Assembly (NCBI GenBank): GCA_949710005.1
Contig: OX453276.1
Location: forward strand, 25,754,346-25,818,345
Direction: 5' to 3'
DNA: 64,000 bases
From: Ricordea florida
Taxonomy: Eukaryota > Cnidaria > Anthozoa > Corallimorpharia > Ricordeidae
The translations under genes and the position numbers were made by a program. The notes beneath the pieces were generated by a model. The model saw nothing but the letters and a program-made list of their open reading frames with translations, made no database searches and was not told the origin of the DNA. Position 1 is the stretch's first letter. Each line of letters begins with the position of its first letter. Positions 48,399-57,597 of this stretch are shown here, piece after piece.

Positions 48399-48477
48399 AT
48401 AGGCTTAAATGTAATTTAAGCTAGTTAACTACGAGGAGCAATGTTATGTGTTTTTCCCTTGGTGGTTTCATCCTACG

Positions 48478-48556
48478 GCGTATCATCAGTCAGGGTATCA
48501 TCAGTCAGCGTATCATCAGTCAGCGTATCATCAGTCAGTATGTCAGTTATCAGCGT
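48478..48556. repeat. Short tandem repeat GCGTATCATCAGTCA
   Basis: Five imperfect 15-16-bp units between B1 and A2 of the YR element. Confidence 0.8.
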
Positions 48557-49098
48557 TTGTAGCGGTTAGCGTGCTTTTTCTACTGGTGATCTTATCACCA
48601 TTTGGCATCTGTGGCATCTGGTATATTTGTCAGTGGTCCACACATGTGGGGCAGTGTGTTTGGATCTACAGATGACTTACAAGAAAGCAGCATATTGTCA
48701 TTTCGGGCATGCAGCAGGTAGCCATCTTGGCATGTAACCTTCATGGTCAGCGGAGCCCTGGGGCAGTTGATTGGGACGACGGCCAGCGGTCTTCTCCTGA
48801 TGCCTTGGTTCATCGTATGCATTGTGTACTTTTAGTGTGTACGTTGCATTCCAAGTTGGCAGTTGCTCTTGACTTGTTCTCATCCGTTCTTCGAGTTTCC
48901 CTCCCTCCCCATTGCCCTTGGCTTTTTTTTTTTTGGTATTTGTTTGAGTTATCTTATGGTTTCTGTCATTGATATATTATTATGTTATTAGTTATCTAGT
49001 TATTAATTTATTCATTTATTTATTTTATTATTTATTTATATATTTTATTATTTTCCACTGACTCGGCTCAGTGTGATGGGTGCCCAGTGTGTGGTGTA

Positions 49099-49240
49099 GG
49101 GTGTGGGGGTGCTCGTGGCTGGGAAGGCGGGCAGTGCCCGCCGGCTGGGCGGTCTTCTTAGGGTGGGAGGGTTTGGGCAGTCATTCAGGCCCATAGTCTC
49201 CTGGGGCACCTAACCTCCATTTTGCGACGAGTGTTGTTAA
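49099..49240 (+). repeat. B2 split direct repeat, right end of the YR element
   Basis: 142 bp matching B1. Its last base abuts the right 99-bp host copy, which fixes the 3' boundary of the element. Confidence 0.9.
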
Positions 49241-49339
49241 TCAATGAAGTGCCTCTTACATGATACATTATCTAAAGTATTTTTTTTCAAATTTTCTTTT
49301 CTTTGCTTTCAGGAGGAGATAGCAGGAGAAGCAGAACAG
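49241..49339. repeat. Right 99-bp host copy flanking the YR retroelement
   Basis: Copy of 43016-43114. Here GAGGAGATAGCAGGAGAAGC runs on into CAGTAAG, which would make a small exon with acceptor and donor; no gene of which it would form part is seen. Confidence 0.85.
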
Positions 49340-49504
49340 TAAGACTAACATTTTTAGATTTAAGGAGTGCAAAATAATTTATGTTAACAAATGCTAATTA
49401 ATGCAAACACACATAGTGGGCAAATATGCCTTCATCTTTGTCATGTGAACTTTTTTATGCTGTACTGCGCATGTGCAAAAGTAATTTTATGGGCCACTTG
49501 CTTG

Positions 49505-49698
49505 GGTAGTAAATCATGTAAGCCTTAACAAAATATCCCAAGATTTCCTTGGGGGGGGGGGGGGAAGGGGTAATCAGAAGGTCTCAGGATATTTTGTGAA
49601 GGCTGACATGATTCACTACCCCTCCAGATATTTTGTAAAGGCTTACATGATTCACTACCCCTCCAGATATTTTGTAAAGGCTTACATGATTCACTACC
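49505..49698. mobile_element. Foldback element with GGTAGTGAATCATG termini, copy 2, internally repeated
   Basis: Same family as 16678-16822. The right half contains three tandem ~39-bp units of GGCTTACATGATTCACTACC. A poly-G run lies at about 49551-49568. Confidence 0.7.
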
Positions 49699-50107
49699 CG
49701 CGTGCTTTGAGTCATAGCACAGTTTCCCGTACAAAACAGCTAGATCTAAAATTGTCTTTGTTAGATCTAGCAAAGATCTTCTAGACATTTACTAGATCGT
49801 TCCAAGACAAACTAAATGTCTAGCAAGTCTAGCAAATGTCTTGAAAGACATTTAGCATCTAACTAAGCTTAAATGTCTAGGAAATGTCTTGACGGATTGT
49901 CTTACTAGATCTAAACCTGTTCGAATGGCCGGTATCGATAACATTCGGTATTGAGAAAATAGGGAAACTGATACTCGATAAAGTTAAGGCGGGATTTTCG
50001 GTTAGCATTGCCTCTGAGGGTGTGCAAATACAACTGCGGCGCGTGCTGGCGACCATAATTTTTGCACTTTGTTGATTACTTTTCTTTACGCACTAACTAG
50101 CGGAAAT

Positions 50108-50294
50108 ATGAGTGCGAATTTGTTTGCTTGTGTCTTTTGGTTGGAAGAAAACCAGTACTCTGTTGTACCAGCCACCGATATTGTAGAAGGATCCACTGTC
50201 AAAGAGGGAGACGAGGCAGTTGTTGCTGGACGCTTCTGTAAGAAAAATAAGGTTCACACCTCGTGGTATAAAGCTAAGATTATCAAGTATTCTG
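50108..50294 (+). CDS. Putative first exon inside the CTAGA element
   Basis: ATG at 50108, then 62 codons (MSANLFACVFWLEENQYSV, VVPATDIVEGSTVKEGD, VHTSWYKAKIIKYSG) and a good donor (TCTG then GTAAGT). This looks like the short N-terminal module that precedes longer proteins in some invertebrate families, but I do not recognise it with certainty. A possible next exon starts at 50965 after a strong acceptor. In the matching phase it closes after 14 codons; another phase stays open for 41. Likely a broken or captured gene fragment. Confidence 0.4.
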
Positions 50295-52300
50295 GTAAGT
50301 AATGCGTTTTCTTTATCACTTGCTCTATATCAGTTGCCTAAGGCAGAAAACGAAGCCTTTCATGTGAAAGTACGGAAAGGATGAATATATTTTGAAAATT
50401 GAAATTAATTTAGGCGGGAAGATACACAACTGCGTGATAGCTGAGATGTTTCTCAGTAAATTAATGGTCGTTGGTAAAATTATTTAAAAAGCTCTATCAA
50501 TCGTTTTTAGCTTATATGTTTCTTCTTGTCACTGACAACCAAAATAGTGCGGAATTTGTCAAACTGAGAATTTAGCCGATCGATTTATATTTCTTGTTCA
50601 AGCTCATTTCAAGAAAGGCTTAATCGATTATTGAACCACTCAGTGGAAGCTAAACGTGTTACCTTTCCAAATGTACGTTAATGGCAGCGATAACTGTTGA
50701 TGAAGCTGAAGAAAGACTAAATTCACTTGTCCACTGATCATTACATGGTCAATAATTTTTGGCGGCCCATTCGTGAACCCGATCGGCGTGACAACATTTG
50801 CACCATAAACTACTATGTAGAGAGCGTCACGCGATCCACGGAACTTATATTACCTCGGGAAGAAATCAAATAAGGGATTAAGTTAGGATCATTTCAGTAT
50901 TTTTTCCAGTAATTATTAATTTTTGCTGAAAGCCAAGTTAAACTTTTCCTGTGTTTCTTTTCAGCATATCTGCTGGCCTGTGCCCGAAGCCTAATGTGCC
51001 GCCGATAGAACCGGCCAAGCTACGCAAGATGTTTACCAACAAATGCACCACGGCGAAAGCCAAGAAGAAGCAACTTCTCTCCCTTCAGTGAATGGTCTAT
51101 CAGTGGGCAAGTTAAGACTGACTTCGTCTCTTTCGCAGCCGTTGTTTGATGGAGGAAAGCTTAGCGTGTTGCGTACCGAGTCCAAACAACGGCCACGAAG
51201 TATAGAAGAACAAGTCGTACAAGTTCATTAAGCTTCTACAAACGATCGCAAAACTTATTTGTAATTTCTATATTTCCTCGCGAAGCGAGGCCGAAGGCCG
51301 AGCGTAGCGAGGTTACTAATCGTGTCGGTTCCGGTCAGACCACGTGGCTCGCAAGCCCGAGTAAATCGAGCCGAGAGTTTTTATATATGTATATATATAT
51401 ATTTATATATATGTTTATATATATCTATATTTTAAAGGTGTCCGTTCGCAGGCCAGGTTACCTGGCAATAGTAACGCACTTGAGAACGCTGAATTTCCGC
51501 CATTATTCGGTGATGCCTTTTGGAAAGTAATGTAAATTTTGTGGAAACCGATTTCACTCGTCCTGGAAGTACATCCCAGCAAGGTGATCTCCAAGATATT
51601 CAAGAAATATTAGCACGAGATCGTCGCCGAGTAAGTTCGAATACCGTGAAAATCAACACGAGGAAAGCACGACTCAAAGCAGGGACAGAGAAACGACAGC
51701 AGGGAGAATAACAACAGAAATCGCAGCCAAGACAACAACTGCTCGCTCCAGAAAAAGGCAAACGAAACAGCAGGGAAAAGGACCAGGAATTCAATCAAGT
51801 TAGTTTTGAATTTGAATGTGTTATTGATAGAAATACAGGACATGAGTGAACGATTACATAACGAAATATATTGGTGTACTACATTTAGCAAAACGACTTA
51901 GAAGGGACACCGAGTAAGAACGACTTCAACGATTGGAGATGTCTCTGGAAAATAATTCTATTAGTCTAAAACCGGAATCGGAAGACGACCAACAGATTAC
52001 AAGAGAATGTAAATAGGTATTTTTCATAATAAAACGATAGCGTTTCCAGTTTGAAGTAATTTCCAACACAGAGAGTTGCAGTTGTTATAGCAATCATTTA
52101 TAACGATGTGATCTGATATCATTGCAACAGTGAAAATATTGTAAATTTTCTTGATCTAGCAGTTATGTTAAACATTTTCAACAGAATGTATACCCTGTGT
52201 CACCATAAAGTACTGGTTCTGCAATATTATCAGTGATCAATGTGATCATTTTAAAATAAAGCAAATGTGATTACTGAATTCTGAGTAGTATTTCTCTTTG

Positions 52301-52340
<40 letters not shown>

Positions 52341-54860
52341 TCTCTGATTGAAAGGTTTCAATAATATTGTGTAGAGACAAGTTTCATAGCCTTTTCACAA
52401 TGGGTCAGTTTTACCTTAGAGTGCAATGACCCCCCCCCCCCCCCCTGATAATATTGCTATCTAGAACCCCTGCCCTTTTTTCACAAATGAAATGTTAATT
52501 CAAGCCGTAATTTGCAAAGTTAGACATAACATATTAACTTTGTTACTTTCTGCCATTTACTTTATTTTTATGTCAAATATCAATATTTCATAACAACCAC
52601 AACATGCAATTAACCTTTTACATTGGAAAAACTTTATAAAGAAGAAAATAAATTTTGTAATGCCAAAATGTTTATGATCTTTCTCATATATTCATTGCAA
52701 TTGTGCTGTATGTAGTAACAAGTGTTTCAAGTTTCCTAAATGCCCTATGCTTTCAATAATGATTTTCCACACAAACTTTCTAGACAAATGACTGCACTAG
52801 ATTCTAAGCCTTTAAGAAGAAATGGTATTGTTTGGAGCTGTTTTGATTACTACCACCTCTGATAGAAAGCCTATTAAGAAGATTTTTGTATTGCTTTTAG
52901 TAGTAGAGTAACAATAACTTTACCAAGATTAAGACATGAATCCCACCCCATAAAAATATATTATGTTTAACATAAAAAATATAACAATAATAATATCAAT
53001 ACCAGTAATAATAATAGTAATGATAATAATAATGATAATAATATAATGATAGTTCTTCTCGTTACTATATGTCATTGGTTACAGTTCAATACCTCTGGCT
53101 GCCATGACTTTTTCGATGAAATACCGTCCTTATATTAAATCTTTCTTCTGCAGTTTTTATAATAGAAATTTTCATATATTCAAAATAATGTACTATTCTA
53201 TGGTTGGGTATGGATATTTTGCCTGTTTCTGTAACAGCACAATTAAACTTTCATGTGGTATATACTTTTGACTGATTGATGTTGATTTCACATTATTTTT
53301 TTACAGGAGTACGTAGTGCAGCAATCTTTTTGAACATATTAAGATTTCAATAACTCTTTCTTACATGTATTGTTTTTATGATATGACCTAAAAATAGCAC
53401 AACCACATACTATACAGTGGGCACTCACTATTACCAAACCTTTATTCAAAGCTTTTGTAGAATCCAATTGTTTTACCCCCAATTTGTTGATATGGCATCT
53501 CTTTTGAGGGAAGAGGAATTTTTCTATCTACCACTGGGGGTACCATTGCAACTGGAAAGAGTACACACATTAAAACATGCACTATTCATAATGCTCTCAA
53601 TTGTGGTTACCCGGGAATGAAATAATGACTGCAGTAGACAATAAAATATCTAATCAGAAGATTCTTCTTACAATGAATCTCATGCAATTATAACCAAAAA
53701 AACATAAACAAAAAATAATTGGAGCGTTCAGCTCATCCTCTGTGTAAGAACATATTGTGTTCAAAAGTGATGTACAACAAAGAAGACAAAGCAGTAGAGA
53801 CTAAGAAAATAAAACTAAAGAAAAAAAACACAGGTTTTTACACCGTGGTAAACACAAGCATTCATATCAACTCTTCAAGATTTCACCTGCAAAAGATTTA
53901 CAATCATTTTCAATTTGTGTTAAGTGAATATTATTGTGATACTTCATCGACTCTGTATTCCCTGTCAAGATAATAAATAATTTTACTTCTATTCCCTCTG
54001 GTGCAATCTCAGTGGCAGTGAAAGAGCTAAATGAAGGTCAATTTTTAAGCACTGTGTTGAGCGGTATACTGATCTTGTAATTTGCACCAGGTGTCACTAA
54101 TTGTGTACCAAACACAGCATAAGAAATAAAATAATGGGGATTACGCTAATATAAAAAATAACATATATAATATAAAAAAAAATAAAGAATAAAATATGAA
54201 AGCATTGTGACTTCTTCAAAAACTAGCTTCGCGAGGTTTTTGCGGGAGTCGTATTTCTAGTTGTTGTTAACGCGTCAGACAGTGCACGCTGGAAAATATA
54301 ACAGTATCACTACAAACTATACCACCGACTTGCGTGTCAGATTTGGCAAGAATCGAACTTTCGCCGTCTGCCTTTCAGCCGCGCAATAATGTTTACATTT
54401 AATTTGAATAGGAGATATTTTTTCTATTTTTCGCAATTCCTATTTAGGAATTAAAAGAAAATGGAGCGAGTTCAGAACTAGGTTTTTCCGTTCGGGATTG
54501 TCGGAAACGTGGTTCTAAGTCTTACTATTATATCATGTACAAGGAAAGAAGCGGACAACTTTGGCGTGCAAGTATGTGTCATTTATATTTCTACAATACA
54601 TACTTGGTAGTGACGAAGCGTTCAAAGGGTCTTCAAATGCACTCATAACGAATGTTAGTCGGTGCTCTTGTAGAGAAAATAAAGAATGTTTTCCAGTAGT
54701 ATCAACACCAATCGACAACTTCGACAGCGCAAGACGGAGAGGTAAGAAGTGCATAAACGAACATTTTGAGCTGCAAGGCGAATCGCGTGCAACGTGATCG
54801 CGAGGTACGTTTGTTAGTCGTCGGATTCATAACCACCCGTTGATTGAAATGTCTCCAAAA
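50295..54860. other. Interior of the CTAGA element, mostly AT-rich non-coding DNA
   Basis: Nothing firmly coding. It contains a GCGAAGCGAGGCCGAAGGCC-type short repeat near 51280, (TA)n tracts at about 51383-51430 and 52302-52335, a poly-C run at about 52429-52445 and an (AAT)n-rich stretch at about 52980-53045. Short open frames at about 51460-51710 have lysine/arginine/glutamine-rich translations after an AG at 51450 and may be further exon remnants. Confidence 0.45.
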
Positions 54861-55130
54861 TGCCTTTCTTTTTAGACAGTTCTAGACATTTGGACATTCT
54901 CAAGACATTTCTTTCTAGATAAATTTATCGTGACACAATTGTCTAGAAAAAGTCTAGCTTTTGTCTAGGAATGTCTAGCTGTCAAAAAGTCTAGAAAATT
55001 AGTCTAGCATTTTAGCTCACAGGACAGATCTACGCAAGACCTTTCTTTGAAAAAAGCCGCCAGATCTACGCTAGACTTTTCACTAGATCTAATCAAGACA
55101 TTTTCTAGATCTAGCCGTTTCGTACGGGTT

Positions 55131-55740
55131 CCCAGATCTGTACATTGTGGTAATTTTCCATTAAAGTTTCTGACAATGTTTAATATGCAAATTTTATTTT
55201 ATAAAAATGAACATATTTTCAAACAATCTCATTTGGTATGGCAAAAGCCATTTGAAACAAAAAAAAAGAAAATAGTTATTGTTATGAAATCATGGAAAGA
55301 TTTGACATTACACAAACCTTTGAGAGAATAAAGCATCGTATAAGTAGGAAAAACAAAGAGCTCACAATCCCAGACATCAATGGAGATGCAACCCAAGAAG
55401 CCGCTACAAAGAGAAGCAAATTTTGTCATACACCATTGAATAATAAGACCACTTAAAGGATACCATAACTACCAGAAGCATAAGTTAGTATTTTGTTGTA
55501 ATTATATTCAGCAAAAAAGGCACAATTAATCTTAATTATTAAGATTAATTTCTTTTCTCAGCAAATTAGTTTTGCCATTAAGTGTTATAATTTACTATAA
55601 TTTCAAAACTGTAGATTTGCAAGTGTTCCTGAAAGTGGCAGACACCTGTCACAAATAGGTGCCAGCTGCTTTTTGTGTTTGTGCTGGGTACTTTTGAAAC
55701 AACAGTCCAGATTCTTTATTTCAAACAGTAACACACTATG
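55131..55740. other. Spacer between the CTAGA element and the virus-like block
   Basis: AT-rich, with no gene, repeat family or structured element that I can recognise. It could contain the host sequence into which the virus-like element integrated. Confidence 0.4.
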
Positions 55741-55749
55741 AGTAGTATG

Positions 55750-55970
55750 TTGGAGGAGAATCACCCGGATTTTCATTTATCAAGAATTTATCAGGAATTT
55801 TAACAAGGATTTTTTTTTTCTGGAAAATTTTTTAACCAAGATTTTATCAAGGATTTTATCAGGGATTTTAACAAGGATTTTTTTTGTGAAAAATTTTTAA
55901 CCAATATTTTATCAAGGATTTATCAGGGATTTTAACAAGGATTTTTCACACAATTTTAATAAAGTATCAC
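55750..55970. repeat. Left-border tandem repeats (ATCAGGGATTTTAACAAGGA)
   Basis: Three to four imperfect units of about 70 bp, each with TTTTATCAAGGATTT, ATCAGGGATTTTAACAAGG and a T run. They end about 20 bp before the first viral-type promoter motif. Probably terminal or subterminal repeats of the virus-like element; the true boundary cannot be fixed without the other end. Confidence 0.6.
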
Positions 55971-55992
55971 CAAAAAAAATTTTGAAAACCAG

Positions 55993-56000
55993 TTTAAAGA
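55993..56000 (+). promoter_or_regulatory. Viral-type promoter motif of the 56021 gene
   Basis: TTTAAAGATATAAATATAG, 28 bp from motif start to ATG. Confidence 0.65.
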
Positions 56001-56020
56001 TATAAATATAGTAATAAAAA

Positions 56021-56377
56021 ATGAAGTTGAATAGCTATGTGAAAACCTACAGGATTGATGGAGAGAATTGGCATAACCTCTTGTTTTTCCTCGCTAATGT
56101 CAAACCAAAAGTTATAGATCTCATTAAGCAGCAAGAGAAACCTATCAAGGTTAAGTTTGTCTTTACCTCTAAATTCATTAGCGATATTGATGAAGAAATA
56201 TTATTACTAAACCATCATTCAAACACAGAAACGATTACTGAATCAACCGATTTATCTAGCTTAATCCATACAATGATAAATCACCAAGTTGGAAAGATTG
56301 AGCAGTTTTTTGAAAATCAACCTTCTATTTGGAGATTGTACCGAGTGGAATACTTTGATATCCTCATCAACCCCTGA
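56021..56377 (+). pseudogene. Truncated N-terminus of a probable type-B DNA polymerase gene
   Basis: 118 codons from ATG to TGA. The pattern of a ~90-residue alpha/beta region with VKFVFTSKF, then DLSSLIHTMI and SIWRLYRVEYFDILI, resembles the domain that precedes the catalytic part in the protein-primed polymerase B of Polinton-like elements in animal genomes. Just past the stop, in the next frame, a short stretch (PEPLSGS) fits the following block of that family before another stop. This points to a frameshift and loss of the exonuclease and polymerase domains. The promoter motif upstream is intact. The family assignment is from memory and needs a profile search; an independent small protein is the alternative. 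Confidence 0.45.
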
Positions 56378-56475
56378 ACCACTTTCTGGAAGCATCATGA
56401 GTGTAATTAATTCTGTCATTTGAAAGAACCTTAAGAAAGACTTCATCAACCGCTTATATATTATTATATAAATGG

Positions 56476-56483
56476 TTTAAAGA
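56476..56483 (+). promoter_or_regulatory. Viral-type promoter motif of the 56505 gene
   Basis: TTTAAAGATATAAATATATAG, 29 bp from motif start to ATG; nearly identical to the motif of the preceding gene. Confidence 0.7.
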
Positions 56484-56504
56484 TATAAATATATAGTAAT
56501 AAAT

Positions 56505-57053
56505 ATGAACAAGAAGACAGTGAAACAACTGAAAGACCTCGCCAAAGAGCAGGGTATTAAAGGATATTATAAGATGTGTAAAGCCGAACTCATAGAAGCT
56601 CTAGGTAATATAGACACAACCACAAATGAACCGACACCTAAGGATAAAACAAAAAATAATAAGTATAACTGTATTCATGGAAAGTATAAATATTATTGTA
56701 AAGATTGTGTGCGATCTCAAATATGCCCTCATAACATACTGAAGGTGAGATGTAAAGAGTGTGGAGGATCACAAATATGTATTCATGGAAGAAGAAAGGA
56801 TTACTGTAAAGAGTGTGGAGGATCTCAAATATGTATTCATGGAAGAAGAAAGGATTACTGTAAAGAGTGTGGAGGATCACAAATATGTATTCATGGAAGA
56901 CAAAGATGTTTTTGTAAAGAGTGTGGGGGATCTCAAATATGTATTCATGGAAGAAATAAGCCGTACTGTAAAGAGTGTGGAGGATCTCAAATATGTGAAC
57001 ACAACAAACAGAAGGCAAAATGTAAAGAGTGTCACACAACACAAAAACAATAG
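56505..57053 (+). CDS. SAP/Rho-N-like domain plus seven Cys/His zinc-binding repeats
   Basis: 182 residues. Positions 3-33 (VKQLKDLAKEQGIKGYYKM, AELIEAL) form a helix-extended-helix typical of Rho-N/SAP nucleic-acid-binding modules. Positions 56-182 are seven 18-residue repeats with the pattern C-x-H-x6-C-x2-C-x5, consensus CIHGRxKxYCKECGGSQI, each able to bind one zinc ion. Such CxHG...CKxCGG repeats are common in proteins of giant viruses and of algae. In DNA the repeats are 54-bp units; units 3 and 4 are almost identical, so the array has expanded recently. Role unknown; nucleic-acid binding is an inference. It converges on the minus-strand genes across the 56-bp repeats. Confidence 0.85.
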   Translation: MNKKTVKQLKDLAKEQGIKGYYKMCKAELIEALGNIDTTTNEPTPKDKTKNNKYNCIHGKYKYYCKDCVRSQICPHNILKVRCKECGGSQICIHGRRKDYCKECGGSQICIHGRRKDYCKECGGSQICIHGRQRCFCKECGGSQICIHGRNKPYCKECGGSQICEHNKQKAKCKECHTTQKQ

Positions 57054-57097
57054 GTTATATAACATAAGTCAGTGTTATATAACAAGAATTTGTATAT

Positions 57098-57590
57098 TAT
57101 TCAACCTGTGATAAAAAACGACTTACGCGTAAGCTGAAAAAAATTGTTATGCTAATCAACCTGTGATAAAAAACGACTTACGCGTAAGCTGAAAAAAAAA
57201 TTGTTATGCTAATCAACCCATGATAAAAAACGACTTACGCGTAAGCTGAAAAAAAATTGTTATGCTAATCAACCTGTGATAAAAAACGACTTACGCGTAA
57301 GCTGAAAAAAAATTGTTATGCTAATCAACCTGTGATAAAAAACGACTTACGCGTAAGCTGAAAAAAAATTGTTATGCTAATCAACCCATGATAAAAAACG
57401 ACTTACGCGTAAGCTGAAAAAAAATCGTTATGCTAATCAACCTGTGATAAAAAACGACTTACGCGTAAGCTGAAAAAAAATTGTTATGCTAATCAACCTG
57501 TGATAAAAAACGACTTACGCGTAAGCTGAAAAAAAATTGTTATGCTAATCAACCTGTGATAAAAAACGACTTACGCGTAAGCTGAAAAAC
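57098..57590. repeat. Nine 56-bp direct repeats with a 12-bp palindrome
   Basis: Units contain AATCAACCTGTGATAAAAAA, CGACTTACGCGTAAGCTG and an A run. The palindrome CTTACGCGTAAG is centred at about 57127 and then every 55-57 bp up to about 57575. Variation is limited to CTG/CCA and the length of the A run. The array fills the gap between the stop at 57053 and the stop at 57598 of two convergent genes. Could be replication-origin iterons, a bidirectional terminator or a partition/packaging site. Confidence 0.93.
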
Positions 57591-57597
57591 CAATAAT

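Larger units (their letters stand above)
43115..49240 (+). mobile_element. Ngaro/DIRS-type tyrosine-recombinase retroelement with split direct repeats
   Basis: Order of parts: A1 (43115 to about 43159, GCAGTTGCTCTTGAG), gag-like frame, RNase H remnant, inserted LINE, tyrosine recombinase remnant, B1 (48258-48398), A2 (about 48857-48900, GCAGTTGCTCTTGAC) and B2 (49099-49240). The A1-ORF-B1-A2-B2 layout is the hallmark of Ngaro/PAT-like elements, which replicate through a circular intermediate and integrate by a tyrosine recombinase. The reverse transcriptase core is deleted and the recombinase is damaged, so this copy is not autonomous. Confidence 0.85.
49727..55130. mobile_element. 5.4-kb element with long inverted terminal arrays of CTAGA motifs
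   Basis: The left end CCCGTACAAAACAGCTAGAT and the reverse complement of the right end, CCCGTACGAAACGGCTAGAT, match and continue into AATGTCTTTG/TTGATTAGATCTAG. Each end has ~200 bp packed with AATGTCTAG, AGATCTAG and TCTAGACATT in inverted order (49727-49930 and about 54870-55130). No transposase was recognised inside. The target duplication is unclear. The superfamily is not assigned. Confidence 0.6.

Noticed and set aside
56638..57042. 134-codon minus-strand frame rich in Phe/His/Tyr
   Set aside because: Exact antisense of the Cys/His repeat gene; the 54-bp period keeps the opposite frame open.
57098..57590. Regular repeats that could suggest a CRISPR array
   Set aside because: The units are directly adjacent with no variable spacers, and the setting is an animal genome with no cas genes.
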